Positions 1 through 8,342 of a stretch of DNA of 64,000 nt are shown in pieces. The position numbers and the translations under genes are program-made. Below the pieces are notes generated by a model, which ran no database searches, was not told the origin of the DNA, and saw only the letters and a list, made by a program, of their open reading frames with translations. This DNA is from Acetobacteraceae bacterium (lineage in GTDB: Bacteria; Pseudomonadota; Alphaproteobacteria; Acetobacterales; Acetobacteraceae): assembly GCA_004843345.1 (NCBI GenBank), contig CP039460.1, forward strand, positions 856,921-920,920, in the 5' to 3' direction. How positions within the stretch are numbered: the stretch's first letter is position 1; each line of letters starts with the position of its first letter.

Positions 1-47
1 AACTCATGCCTACTTTCCTAACATTTTTCGCATCTTTGTAAAAAATC

Positions 48-758
48 CTATAATTTCAGAATGGAATCATTCTCTTTTTTCTCTCTGCGGAAAAAATTCC
101 AAAAAGGTTTTTTCTGCCGGGACTGTTCAGCTTTTAGCCATTTTCGGTTAAGACGTTCCCGCTCTTTGAGCGGAAGCGGTTCCGTATGAAGCGGCATTTT
201 AGCACGAATTTTTAACTCAATCTCTTTGAGCTTGCGTAAAATCCGGGGAGAAACACTGTCCCAAATATTTTCAACCTCTGACCAGCTTTTATGAATTTCA
301 ATCTCACGCTCTGCCCCTTCCAATTTCCAAGCTTCTCTGAGCTTAGCCATTGGCGGACGGATTTGCGTCATCAAATTTTCAACAATTTCGCCCATTGTGC
401 TGACCTCAACGCCGATTTCCTCATACCCAAACGCCCAGATCATTTCTGCGCCATTTTGGTCATATTTAATCACGAGATCAGCATTCGGATCTTTGATATA
501 AGCAGATCGAATTTGGTTAAACCAGTCTGCCAAGCCGATAATTTCATTGGTATAGCTCCGCCAGACCTGCCATCGTGTTCGGATTAAATCATTTTCAAAC
601 TGTTCTCTGGCAATATTTTCCTGCGTCCGTGCAACATGATACATCTCGCGCGCAATCGCCCGAACGGCCCGAGCCGCAAACCAAAGAAGCACAATCCCGA
701 GAAAAGTCACGATAATCAGAAGAGACAAGCTCTGATCGAGCGTAAAAAAACCGTTCAT
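48..758 (-). CDS. Membrane-anchored coiled-coil protein, unknown function
   Basis: 236 aa. An N-terminal hydrophobic segment at about residues 10-30 is followed by a long charged, probably helical region and a basic tail. I do not recognise a named domain. The stretch R-W-x-V-W-R-S-Y and the downstream W-x-F-G motif recur in the protein at 1460-2407, so the two are paralogues. The start ATG has GAGGGTGG just upstream. It is probably an inner-membrane protein with its bulk in the cytoplasm. It reads away from the portal gene and is unlikely to be a virion gene. Confidence 0.7.
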   Translation of the reverse strand: MNGFFTLDQSLSLLIIVTFLGIVLLWFAARAVRAIAREMYHVARTQENIAREQFENDLIRTRWQVWRSYTNEIIGLADWFNQIRSAYIKDPNADLVIKYDQNGAEMIWAFGYEEIGVEVSTMGEIVENLMTQIRPPMAKLREAWKLEGAEREIEIHKSWSEVENIWDSVSPRILRKLKEIELKIRAKMPLHTEPLPLKERERLNRKWLKAEQSRQKKPFWNFFRREKKENDSILKL

Positions 759-817
759 CCACCCTCAACATGCTAAAAAGATATTCTATACTTTAGCCTT
801 TGTACGCCCTTTTTATC

Positions 818-855
818 AAAAAACGAAAGAGAGAGGCGTCTTTTCTCTCTCTCAA
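818..855 (-). terminator. Rho-independent terminator after the 870-1346 gene
   Basis: Read on the minus strand, a GAGAGAG/CTCTCTC stem is followed by a T-rich stretch (TTTCGTTTTTT). It lies directly downstream of the stop of the minus-strand gene at 870-1346. Confidence 0.55.
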
Positions 856-869
856 TCCCTCGAATTATC

Positions 870-1346
870 TCATAGCGCTTCAATTTCATGGCTTAAATCA
901 GAAAGATCATTCAAAAGTCTGGGCACATAAGCATCTCGAATAAATAATTCTGCGCTTTCCTTTCCCTCGCCTTCTGGAATTTTAGAACATTCAAACACCA
1001 TAAAAGAAATATCGGCCAAGATACTTTTAAATTTTGTCCGATGCACTGGATGTTCAAAGGCGGCAATATAGCTCTCAAGAGGCGTTTGACTAATCCGAAT
1101 CAATTTTAAAAAAGCCGCCATCACTTCTGGCTGTTGCGTTGTTAAAAAATTGAGAAAAAGGATCGACATATCCGGCGCATCTTCTAAAGGAGTAGCCGTC
1201 TTTTTGGCGTTTGCCAGACTTTTAAAACAATGGGAGAGAAGCGCATGCGTCTCTTGCCTATGGCGGAGATATTTATAAACAGCAAACCCCACTGCGGAGA
1301 CCAGCAGACCTTTAAAAAAATCTTTCGATCTTAAACCTTTTTCCAT
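870..1346 (-). CDS. Small membrane-associated hypothetical protein
   Basis: 158 aa, no family recognised. Residues about 10-26 are weakly hydrophobic (a GLLVSAVGFAVYKYL-like stretch), which suggests one membrane anchor with a helical cytoplasmic domain. The start ATG at 1346 is preceded by GGAGAGGA at good spacing. It lies between the two paralogous membrane proteins at 48-758 and 1460-2407 in the same orientation, so the three may form one transcription unit. Confidence 0.65.
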   Translation of the reverse strand: MEKGLRSKDFFKGLLVSAVGFAVYKYLRHRQETHALLSHCFKSLANAKKTATPLEDAPDMSILFLNFLTTQQPEVMAAFLKLIRISQTPLESYIAAFEHPVHRTKFKSILADISFMVFECSKIPEGEGKESAELFIRDAYVPRLLNDLSDLSHEIEAL

Positions 1347-1459
1347 TATTCCTCTCCCTTAAAAGAAGATTGTCAGCGTTTTCTTTCAAAAACAGATCTA
1401 TTTCATCTCACCCTTTTTTAAGGGTAAAATCAATCTCTTCTAAAGGCGGAATTTCTTTT

Positions 1460-2407
1460 TTAAAATTTGGCGCGCGCCTCCTCCTTCTCTCGGCTTTCGA
1501 CCGCCATCTTTTCAGGAGCGTTTATAGGCATTGGCGCAGGCAAAATCTCTTCCGGCACTGGCTTTAAAGCAACAGGAGGCGCAGAGGAGGCAGGCTGTGC
1601 CCTAGGCACATCTTCTCGTGAAGGCATCTCAAAAATCTCTTCTGGCGCATCGGACATATTTTCTTCTCCATCAGTTTCAGGCTGTTCCTCCCCTGCCTGA
1701 TGCACCAAAAATGGGTCTTTAATCTGCATGAAAGGCCCAATATTTTGAACAATTTTATCTAAAGCAGACGTAATACGGGGGGCATATTCTTTCCAAAGGT
1801 CAATTTGCTCCTGCGTGACTTCCTGATCTTTAACACGGGAGGAAAGGAAAAAACTCGTATTTAAATCGGTTCGACCTGTATTGGCCTTGACGCACACAGC
1901 CCGCAGTAAAACGCCAAGACCGCTGTCAATCTCACTCACCTGTTCGCCAACAGGCTGTGCGCCAAAAGTCCAGACAAGCTGATACCCGGCAGAATGAAGC
2001 TGCGAATAAATATCAAGCGCCTCATCCCGATCATCAGATTGCCCCTGCAAGACGGAACGGATTTGATTAAGAACCTCTGACACTTGCGAATCATAGCTCC
2101 GCCAAACATTCCAACGGATTTGAATCATGCTGGTTTCATATTGGCTATGGGTCATATCTTTTTGGATTTGCGCAACACGGTAGGTCTGTTCCGTTACTGC
2201 ATGCGTCTTTTCTGAAAGGGAAACCTGCTGCTGCTGGGCACGCACCTGCATCCACATAATACCGCCCATCACAAATAAGGTGGCAACCCCTGAAACACTT
2301 TGCAAAACAGAGGAGATAATTTGAATACCTGCCGCATGCATCATAATCATCGCTTCATGCTGATTGACCCATTCGGCGGAGAAGAAATGTGGTAAAAAAT
2401 TTGTCAA
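1460..2407 (-). CDS. Membrane protein with acidic proline-rich tail, paralogue of 48-758
   Basis: 315 aa. A hydrophobic segment at about residues 30-52 is followed by a helical Gln-rich region and the R-W-N-V-W-R-S-Y and W-T-F-G motifs shared with the 48-758 protein. The last ~90 residues are rich in Glu, Pro and Ala and look disordered. The reading frame opens with TTG at 2407 behind GAGGGA; an ATG at 2350 is an alternative start. Function unknown. It is transcribed divergently from the phage portal gene across a 269-bp gap. Confidence 0.65.
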   Translation of the reverse strand: MTNFLPHFFSAEWVNQHEAMIMMHAAGIQIISSVLQSVSGVATLFVMGGIMWMQVRAQQQQVSLSEKTHAVTEQTYRVAQIQKDMTHSQYETSMIQIRWNVWRSYDSQVSEVLNQIRSVLQGQSDDRDEALDIYSQLHSAGYQLVWTFGAQPVGEQVSEIDSGLGVLLRAVCVKANTGRTDLNTSFFLSSRVKDQEVTQEQIDLWKEYAPRITSALDKIVQNIGPFMQIKDPFLVHQAGEEQPETDGEENMSDAPEEIFEMPSREDVPRAQPASSAPPVALKPVPEEILPAPMPINAPEKMAVESREKEEARAKF

Positions 2408-2570
2408 AATTCCCTCAATTCATGTCTATCGGTAAATAGCGCCAGCATCTGTGCGCTGCAAGGGATTCTTCTCCAGAAGGTTTCAACAAAAACCTCTCTC
2501 CCTTGGCTGTATTTACAGCACTTCTTGCACCCATTTCATAGCCCCAAACTTCTTCTGCGTGCAAAGATTT

Positions 2571-2600
2571 TTAGAAAAACGCTACCGTACGTTTTTCTAA
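2571..2600. repeat. Perfect 11-bp inverted repeat in the divergent promoter region
   Basis: TTAGAAAAACG and its exact complement CGTTTTTCTAA are separated by 8 bases, 77 bp upstream of the portal start, in the 269-bp gap between divergent genes. It could be an operator or a weak hairpin. The rest of the gap is AT-rich and shows nothing else I can name. Confidence 0.5.
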
Positions 2601-2676
2601 ATAAAACGATAAATAAACAAAAGTAAAAAACAAATAAATCTCTTATTAACTTAAATCTAAAATAATAGGCCCTTAA

Positions 2677-4941
2677 ATGCTTAATCTAAAATCTTATCTC
2701 AAACTTTTTCCATTTTGGAAAAAGACAATACCAACAGAAACAGACCCCTCTTTAACGCCACCAAACACCAATGTGACACAAGCAAAAGAGACCCCCTCCA
2801 GACGCTTTGCGCAATGGCAGGCGGAAACGCTTTTAAACACGCCAAAAGAGCAAGGATTTCTTCAAAATCTCTATGCGCCTTATCAAGCGCCTCCGAATGT
2901 TCGGGGCGAGATTGAAGGCGAAAGAACAGCTCAAATCGGCATGGATTGCGCCCTTTCCGCTGCGCCAGCCTTGACCGATTGGGCACAAAACAGCCTTTCC
3001 CAAAGCGGTATTCTAAAAGCGGCCTTTGAAGATGGGCTTGTTTTCCTTGGCTATCCAAGTCTTGCGGAAATGGCCAACCGTCCCGAACTTCGCAAGCCGT
3101 GCCATGTGATTGCCCGTGAAGCCTCCAGAGAATGGATTAGCTTTCAATCAACTGGCGAAAGCGCCCTGCCCTATAACGGCAATACAACAAACAAAACAGC
3201 GCAACGGCTTAAAGAAATTGAAAATGAGTTTGAACGACTGAATGTCCGCTCTCTCCTGCAAAAAATGATGGAGCAATCGCTCCTTTACGGCATTGCGCAT
3301 CTCTGGATTGAGATTGAGGGCGATCCACTCACCAGCGAAGAGCAGAAAATACCGCTTTCAGCGACCCCAAACGGAATTGCAAAAGACAGTTTAAAAGAAC
3401 TGCGCCTGATTGAGCCGATTTGGATGACCCCTAACAGCTACCGTGCGGACAATCCGCTTGCGCCCGATTATTACAAGCCCCTACATTGGTGGGTGCAAGG
3501 CGTACTGGTTCACCGCTCTCGCCTGTTACAGATGGTACCGTATGAAGTTTCAGATTTGCTCAAGCCTGCCTTTAATTTTGGCGGGCTTTCTTTAACCCAG
3601 CAGTTAAAACCCTACGCCCATAATTATCTGCGTATCCGCAATTCTGTTGCCAATATTGTAGCGAATTTTTCCAAACTCGTTCTGCAAACCGATATGGCCG
3701 CGAATATGAGCGCCCCTGCTGATGATGTATTCGGCGGTTTTGTCAATGCCTCTGGCCTCACAGGACGAGCAAAGCTTTTACAAGCCCTTTCCGAAGGACA
3801 AGACACGATTATCGCTGATAAAGAAAGCGAAGACATTAAAATCATCTCCACACCGCTTGGCGGACTGGATGCGCTGCAATCTCAGTCAATGGAGGCACAG
3901 GCCGCAATCCCTGGCATTCCACTCGTGAAGCTGTTTGGCGTTACCCCCAAGGGTCTGAACGCCTCTTCAGAAGGGGAAATCCGTGTTTTCTATGATGAAA
4001 TCAAAGCCTTTCAGCAGGCGAATTTACGCCCTGTCCTGCATCAGATTTTTAAACTCTGTCAGCTCAATCTCTGGGGCGAAATCGATCCAGCGCTTTCTTT
4101 TGAGTTTAAACCGCTCTGGCAGCTTGATCCCCAAGAACAGGCCAGCCTTGAAAAAAGCAAAGCGGAAATTGATGGCATCAATCTCAAAAACGGTATCCTT
4201 TCACCAGAAGAGGCACGGGAGCGCCTGCAACATGAGAAAAACAGCCTTTATGCCAGCCTTGACCTCTCACGCCCTTTGCCGCAACCAACGGCGGAAGAGA
4301 CAAAAACCAATCCTCCAGATCCCAAAGGCGCAGCAGATGCCCTTTGGGAAGAGGCAGAACATCCCCGCCTCTCCGATGGGACTTTTGCAGAGAAAGACAT
4401 GGGCGAAGCAGGGGCTAGTACATCCTCTCCCTCGCCTGCTTTAGAAAAAACAGCAGAAAAATCTAAAAAGGAAGAAAATTCTCAAGCCACTTCCCAAACC
4501 GCAGAAAGCAACAAGACAGAAAATCGCCAAGAAAGCGATTTGTCACCTGAAGAGGAAGCGTCCCTTGAACAAAGCACCAAAATCCTCAATGGCCTGTTAG
4601 ATGCGACTGAATACGCCGGAATGGGCTTAAATTTACTTGTTCCGGGGGAAGGAGAAGTAGCGTTACCTGCGGAACTGGCAGCAAAAGCCGCCAGTAGCAA
4701 GGTGCAAAAAAAGCTCATCCGAAAAGGAATTGAAACCGTCTATAAGGCGGTTCGCAGCTCTAAACCAAGCAAGCAAATCTCTCCCAAAACAGAGCCTACC
4801 CCTCTCGGCAAAAGCGAAGCGCCAAAACCGCTCAGCGACCCCTCCGAGAAAGAGGCAAGCCCTGCCACCTCCCAAGAGGCAAAACCTCAAACAGAGGCGG
4901 AATCTGAACAAAAAACGACAACAACGAAAGAAAAAAAATAA
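2677..4941 (+). CDS. Phage portal protein (DUF1073-type) with C-terminal extension
   Basis: 754 aa. Residues about 60-550 resemble the portal proteins of contractile-tail phages that carry DUF2213, DUF2184 and DUF3383 genes. The portal forms the dodecameric ring at the head vertex through which DNA enters. Typical portals of this group end near residue 450-550. Here the protein continues through H-P-R-x-x-D-G-T-F, a linker seen before toxin domains in phage head proteins, then a Ser/Glu-rich linker, a hydrophobic Gly/Ala segment (about 640-670) and a Lys/Glu tail. The stop at 4939-4941 lies directly after an A8 run (4931-4938). In a neighbouring frame the protein continues into a toxin-like domain (4942-5334). 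Unlike related phages, portal precedes terminase and is separated from it by 18 kb of cargo. Confidence 0.8.
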   Translation: MLNLKSYLKLFPFWKKTIPTETDPSLTPPNTNVTQAKETPSRRFAQWQAETLLNTPKEQGFLQNLYAPYQAPPNVRGEIEGERTAQIGMDCALSAAPALTDWAQNSLSQSGILKAAFEDGLVFLGYPSLAEMANRPELRKPCHVIAREASREWISFQSTGESALPYNGNTTNKTAQRLKEIENEFERLNVRSLLQKMMEQSLLYGIAHLWIEIEGDPLTSEEQKIPLSATPNGIAKDSLKELRLIEPIWMTPNSYRADNPLAPDYYKPLHWWVQGVLVHRSRLLQMVPYEVSDLLKPAFNFGGLSLTQQLKPYAHNYLRIRNSVANIVANFSKLVLQTDMAANMSAPADDVFGGFVNASGLTGRAKLLQALSEGQDTIIADKESEDIKIISTPLGGLDALQSQSMEAQAAIPGIPLVKLFGVTPKGLNASSEGEIRVFYDEIKAFQQANLRPVLHQIFKLCQLNLWGEIDPALSFEFKPLWQLDPQEQASLEKSKAEIDGINLKNGILSPEEARERLQHEKNSLYASLDLSRPLPQPTAEETKTNPPDPKGAADALWEEAEHPRLSDGTFAEKDMGEAGASTSSPSPALEKTAEKSKKEENSQATSQTAESNKTENRQESDLSPEEEASLEQSTKILNGLLDATEYAGMGLNLLVPGEGEVALPAELAAKAASSKVQKKLIRKGIETVYKAVRSSKPSKQISPKTEPTPLGKSEAPKPLSDPSEKEASPATSQEAKPQTEAESEQKTTTTKEKK

Positions 4942-5334
4942 TGATAGACAAACTGAAACAAATAATGAAAACATATCCGAACCAACACCAGAAGAAAAAC
5001 AGGCTGCACGCCTTAGAGAAACTCAAGAACGCAACCCTGAACTTTTTGCAAAACGTCCTAAAGGCGTCCCAGAGGATTGGGTTGTGAAAGCAGGAAAAAA
5101 CAAAAAGATGATGCTGGCGTGATTTGGTATGAACCAAATAATACAAATAATCACGTTCGAGTTATGGAAGGCCATCCTAAAATGCCTCAAAGCTACCGCC
5201 GAAAACCCTATACCAAACGTAACCAAAACGGAACCTATCGAGATAAAGATGGCAATCCTGTAAAACAAAGCTCCGCCGAAGCACATATCCCCTATGAGGA
5301 ATTTAATTATGACAGAACAACAAAGACCCCCTAA
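4942..5334 (+). pseudogene. Polymorphic-toxin C-terminal domain, out of frame with the portal
   Basis: Reading continues from the portal by changing frame at A8 (4931-4938), runs to a stop at about 5122, and needs a second shift at the A6-C-A5 tract (5095-5106) to reach 5334. The conceptual product has the layout N-x-x-VRVM-x-G-x-P, then Y-x-x-x-P-Y, then D-G-N-P-V, then S-x-EAHIP near the end. I recognise this as a C-terminal domain seen on bacterial polymorphic toxins, but I cannot name the Pfam family with certainty. The end overlaps the start of the immunity-like gene at 5309. Decay, phase variation, or base-calling error in the poly(A) tracts are all possible. Confidence 0.6.
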
Positions 5335-5683
5335 TTGGTTCAAACTCGTCAAAGAAATCATTAAAGACTTCTCTGATTTAGAATTTTTAGAAAAAGCGTT
5401 TAATGGCCGTGACGGTCTCCTTGCAAGCACAGGAGAGATGTGTGCGTGTGCCTTGGATGACTACACCGTAGATGAATGGCTTGAAACCTATTACGACAAA
5501 CTTCCCCCTCGTCTCAGAGATGATATGACGGAATTTGTAGAACAGGCTATAGAACTTCCGGGGGATAGCGCCTATGAGACACTCGAAGATTCTCTCTATT
5601 CTCCCGAATGGGTTAAAATCAGAGCGTTAGCTGCGTCCCTCACAGAACAGCTCGAACATCTCCCAGATCCCAAGGAGAATTGA
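5309..5683 (+). CDS. Putative immunity protein (copy A1)
   Basis: 124 aa, acidic, with no signal peptide, so cytoplasmic. The start ATG at 5309 is chosen over an upstream ATG at 5294 because GAGGA lies 8 bases before it. It overlaps the end of the toxin-like reading frame by 26 bp, the usual layout for a toxin and its cognate immunity gene. A close paralogue follows at 6131-6496; the two share a long identical block with D-D-Y-T-V-D-E-W-L-E. The immunity role is inferred from position, size and duplication; I do not recognise the family. Confidence 0.65.
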   Translation: MTEQQRPPNWFKLVKEIIKDFSDLEFLEKAFNGRDGLLASTGEMCACALDDYTVDEWLETYYDKLPPRLRDDMTEFVEQAIELPGDSAYETLEDSLYSPEWVKIRALAASLTEQLEHLPDPKEN

Positions 5684-6121
5684 ATGACAGACGAAGATTT
5701 TTATAACTACTACGCTGAATCCGTAAAATTCCTACGATATCCTGAGTATTGGGATACATATTGGCTTTTCCCAGAAGAAGAGTCCTTTCTTGAGCGCCAG
5801 AAAGCGCTTAATGCACTTTATCGCTTTTACCATTCTGGCATTATGAAATTTGAAGATTTTGACAAAAATAACGCTATGGAAGCATTTAAACTTTTAGAAA
5901 ATGCGCCTTGGGCAGCCGTTGATCTTAACAAATATCATGATGCTTGGATGGTTCTGCGAGTAAGGGGAACTGATTTCTTTATTGAAACAGAGGCCAGTCG
6001 CCTTGGTATCCCCTTAGATTCCGATGAACCTTTCTCTCCTGACTATCGCAAAAATCTTACTGCCTATTTCCAAAAACATGGCGTAGGATTTGAAAAAGGA
6101 AACGTCTATCCACCGAAATGA
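5684..6121 (+). CDS. Putative immunity protein (copy B1)
   Basis: 145 aa, acidic, aromatic-rich, with no signal peptide. The ATG follows the previous stop codon directly, and AAGGAG lies inside the end of the upstream gene, so translation is probably coupled. A full paralogue lies at 10695-11135: both contain R-Q-K-[AS]-L-N-A-L-Y-R-F-Y and end in K-H-G-V-G-F-E-K-G-x-V-Y-P-P. Family not recognised. Its place in a duplicated cassette behind a toxin domain suggests an immunity function. Confidence 0.6.
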   Translation: MTDEDFYNYYAESVKFLRYPEYWDTYWLFPEEESFLERQKALNALYRFYHSGIMKFEDFDKNNAMEAFKLLENAPWAAVDLNKYHDAWMVLRVRGTDFFIETEASRLGIPLDSDEPFSPDYRKNLTAYFQKHGVGFEKGNVYPPK

Positions 6122-6130
6122 GGTGAAGAA

Positions 6131-6496
6131 ATGAAAAGACCCCCTAATTGGTTCGATCTCGTAAAAGAAATTATTAAGGACTTTTCCGATTTGGATCATC
6201 AGAAAAGATCTTTTTATGGAGACGAATTTTTTGCCTCTAGCGCAGCAGAAATGTGTGCCTTTGCTTTAGACGACTACACCGTAGATGAATGGCTCGAAAC
6301 CTATTACGATAAACTCCCCCCTCGCCTCAGAGATGATATGACCGAGTTTGTAGAACAGGCTATGGAGCTTCCGGGGGATAGCGCCTATGACACGATAGAG
6401 GACTGCCTTTACTCTCCCGAATGGGTTAAAATCCGAGCCTTAGCTACCTCCCTCACAGAACAGCTCGAACATCTCCCCGATCCTAAGGAGAGTTAA
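6131..6496 (+). CDS. Putative immunity protein (copy A2, paralogue of A1)
   Basis: 121 aa, nearly identical to the 5309-5683 product from the middle to the end; the first ~45 residues are the most diverged part. Start ATG 6131 follows GAGGTGAAGAA. The pair A1-B1 is repeated here as A2 plus a truncated B start (6497-6519), so this is a tandem duplication of a two-gene unit. Variation concentrated in the N-terminal third may reflect altered toxin specificity, which is an inference. Confidence 0.6.
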   Translation: MKRPPNWFDLVKEIIKDFSDLDHQKRSFYGDEFFASSAAEMCAFALDDYTVDEWLETYYDKLPPRLRDDMTEFVEQAMELPGDSAYDTIEDCLYSPEWVKIRALATSLTEQLEHLPDPKES

Positions 6497-6519
6497 GTGA
6501 CCTAAAAAGAATTTTTTAA
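6497..6519 (+). pseudogene. Remnant of a third B-type immunity gene start
   Basis: Directly after the A2 stop, GTGACCTAAAAAGAATTTTT aligns with the first bases of the B1 gene (ATGACAGACGAAGATTTTTA), in the same position behind AAGGAG. The third codon is now a stop. Similarity fades at about 6520, exactly where the reading of the first Sel1 gene on the other strand ends, so this marks the junction of the Sel1 block. Confidence 0.5.
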
Positions 6520-7176
6520 TTACTTTTCTGGAACTAAATCTGGATGCCCAAAACTAAAGAATTTTAAGGCTATTTTTGCTTTAGCATAGCCCTGATCCGC
6601 TGATTTTTAAAAAAGCTCTCTTGCTTTTTCATGATTTTTAGGTAGGCCACCTCTCCCCATCAGGTACATAACCCCCAACATATGCTGGGCTTCTTTAAAG
6701 CCCTGCTGGCTTGCCTTTTCAAACCATTTCGCTGCTTCGGTGTAATCTTGTTTCACACCTCGGCCTGAATAATACAAAATACCTAAACTATATTGAGCAT
6801 CTCTATCCCCTTGATCTGCTGCTTTCCGCCACCATTCTACGGCTTTTGCCTCATTATGAGACATACCAATACCTTCCACATATAGAAGCCCTAAATCAAA
6901 TTGCGCTTTGGCGTCCCCTGCTTCCGCTTTTTGTTTCAAAGCAGGAATATCAGGGAGCGGTTCTTGCATCTGCGCTATGCTCCGCTTCTGAACGGTCCTC
7001 TCTGATTCAGTGGGGCTTTGCGTTTCCTGTGTCGTAACAAAAGAAGCGCTCGAGGAAGCCTCTTCCGAAGCGACTGGCGCTAGCAGATGCTGCATCAAAA
7101 CAGCAAAGCCGATAGCCCCCATCAAAGACACAAGACCAATCAAAACAAAAATACCAAAGGAACGCTTCTGACGCAT
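6520..7176 (-). pseudogene. Sel1-repeat protein with premature stop
   Basis: Open from ATG 7176 to an in-frame TAA at 6607-6609 (189 aa). Beyond that stop the same frame continues with a Sel1-like helix and the conserved C-terminal G-H-P-D-L motif to a second TAA at 6520-6522. The lesion is therefore one nonsense codon (probably CAA to TAA at a Q-K-S-A-D-Q-G position), not a frameshift. The N-terminus has a hydrophobic segment (about 9-30), then three Sel1 repeats (about 90-189). Sel1 repeats form alpha-alpha solenoids used for protein binding. It is the distal member of the 17-gene array. Confidence 0.8.
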
Positions 7177-7193
7177 ACAAAATAGCCTTTTTG

Positions 7194-7643
7194 CTAGGAA
7201 TTATCCTCTGGTTTTAGGTCTGGATGGTTTTCATAAATTTCGTCCAAAGCGTCTCTGGCAGGTTCATAACCTTGATCGAGGGATTTTTGGTAATAGGTAA
7301 TCGCTTTGGAATAATTCTGGGGCACGCCTTGCCCTTTATCGTATAAATTACCAAGATTGAATTGCGCTTGAATCAAGCCTTTATCCGCTGCTTTCTGATA
7401 ATATTGAGCTGCTTTGGCGTAATCTTGGGGAATTGTGTCCCCTTCATCATATAAGCGCCCTAAATTAAACTGCGCTTTCACATCACCTGAAGCCGCCTCT
7501 TTTTCCAAAACAGCGATTTTTGCGTTCTCGGTAGGCGAGGCTTGCGCTATAATAGGCTGTTTTACACTCTCCGCCCGGCACATTGAGCTTGCACAAAACA
7601 AAGTCCCTATCGCTAAAGCTCCTTTGATAAGCGTTTTACGCAT
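7194..7643 (-). CDS. Secreted Sel1-repeat protein
   Basis: 149 aa from ATG 7643, chosen because the Sec signal peptide begins there (M-R-K-T-L, hydrophobic core, cleavage near S-M-C-R-A) and AGAGGT lies upstream. Two full Sel1 repeats follow, of type A-Q-F-N-L-G-x-L-Y-D-x-G. The C-terminus is I-Y-E-N-H-P-D-L-K-P, the motif shared across the array. It is likely periplasmic or surface-exposed. The partner is unknown. Confidence 0.8.
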   Translation of the reverse strand: MRKTLIKGALAIGTLFCASSMCRAESVKQPIIAQASPTENAKIAVLEKEAASGDVKAQFNLGRLYDEGDTIPQDYAKAAQYYQKAADKGLIQAQFNLGNLYDKGQGVPQNYSKAITYYQKSLDQGYEPARDALDEIYENHPDLKPEDNS

Positions 7644-7692
7644 TTCTTTACCTCTTTCATTCCTTTGACAAAGCATTTAATCCCAATCCAGC

Positions 7693-8331
7693 CTATTTTT
7701 TAGACTTTAAATCTGGATGCGCCTTATAGAGTTTCTTGAGACCTGTTTTTGCCCTTTTTAAGCCATGATCTGCTGCCTTCTGCCACCATGCTGCACATTG
7801 TACGTCACTCTGCGCGACACCTTTGCCACGCAAATAAAGACCGCCGAGATTATACTGCGCCTCAGCAGATCCTTGATCCGCTGATTTTTGATAAAATTCT
7901 AAGGCTTTAGCATCATTTTGGGGCACGCCTCTGCCATCTTCATACAGATGGCCTAAATTAAATTGTGCCTTGGCAAGTCCCTGATCTGCGGCTTTCAGCC
8001 ACCATTCTGCGGCCTGTTCATCACTCTGAGGCACGCCTCGCCCTTCTTCATAAATTGCGCCAAGCGCAAACTGCGCCTCGGCTAAGCCCTGCGCTGAAGA
8101 TTTTTGCAAGAGTTCCGCTGCTTTTTCGTAATTCTTGGGCGCTCCCTTCCCTGTTTCATATAAAATACTGAGCTGATATTGCGCTTTGGCATCGCCTGAA
8201 ACCGCCTGCTGTTCCAAAGCAGCAAAGCTGGCAATCTCCGAATTTGGCACAGGAACAGCATTGGCTGGCAGATTTGTCAGAAAAAACGCCCCTAAGGCCA
8301 AAGCCCCCATTAAACTTCCCTTTTTCAACAT
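7693..8331 (-). CDS. Secreted Sel1-repeat protein
   Basis: 212 aa with a Sec leader (basic M-L-K-K-G, hydrophobic core, cleavage after N-A). Four Sel1 repeats run from about residue 48 to 195, each with the G-x-G-[VA]-P-[QK] turn. It ends in L-Y-K-A-H-P-D-L-K. It lies 11 bp downstream of the next Sel1 gene (8343-9542) in the same direction, so the two probably share a transcript. Confidence 0.85.
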   Translation of the reverse strand: MLKKGSLMGALALGAFFLTNLPANAVPVPNSEIASFAALEQQAVSGDAKAQYQLSILYETGKGAPKNYEKAAELLQKSSAQGLAEAQFALGAIYEEGRGVPQSDEQAAEWWLKAADQGLAKAQFNLGHLYEDGRGVPQNDAKALEFYQKSADQGSAEAQYNLGGLYLRGKGVAQSDVQCAAWWQKAADHGLKRAKTGLKKLYKAHPDLKSKK

Positions 8332-8342
8332 TTCTATCCTCT

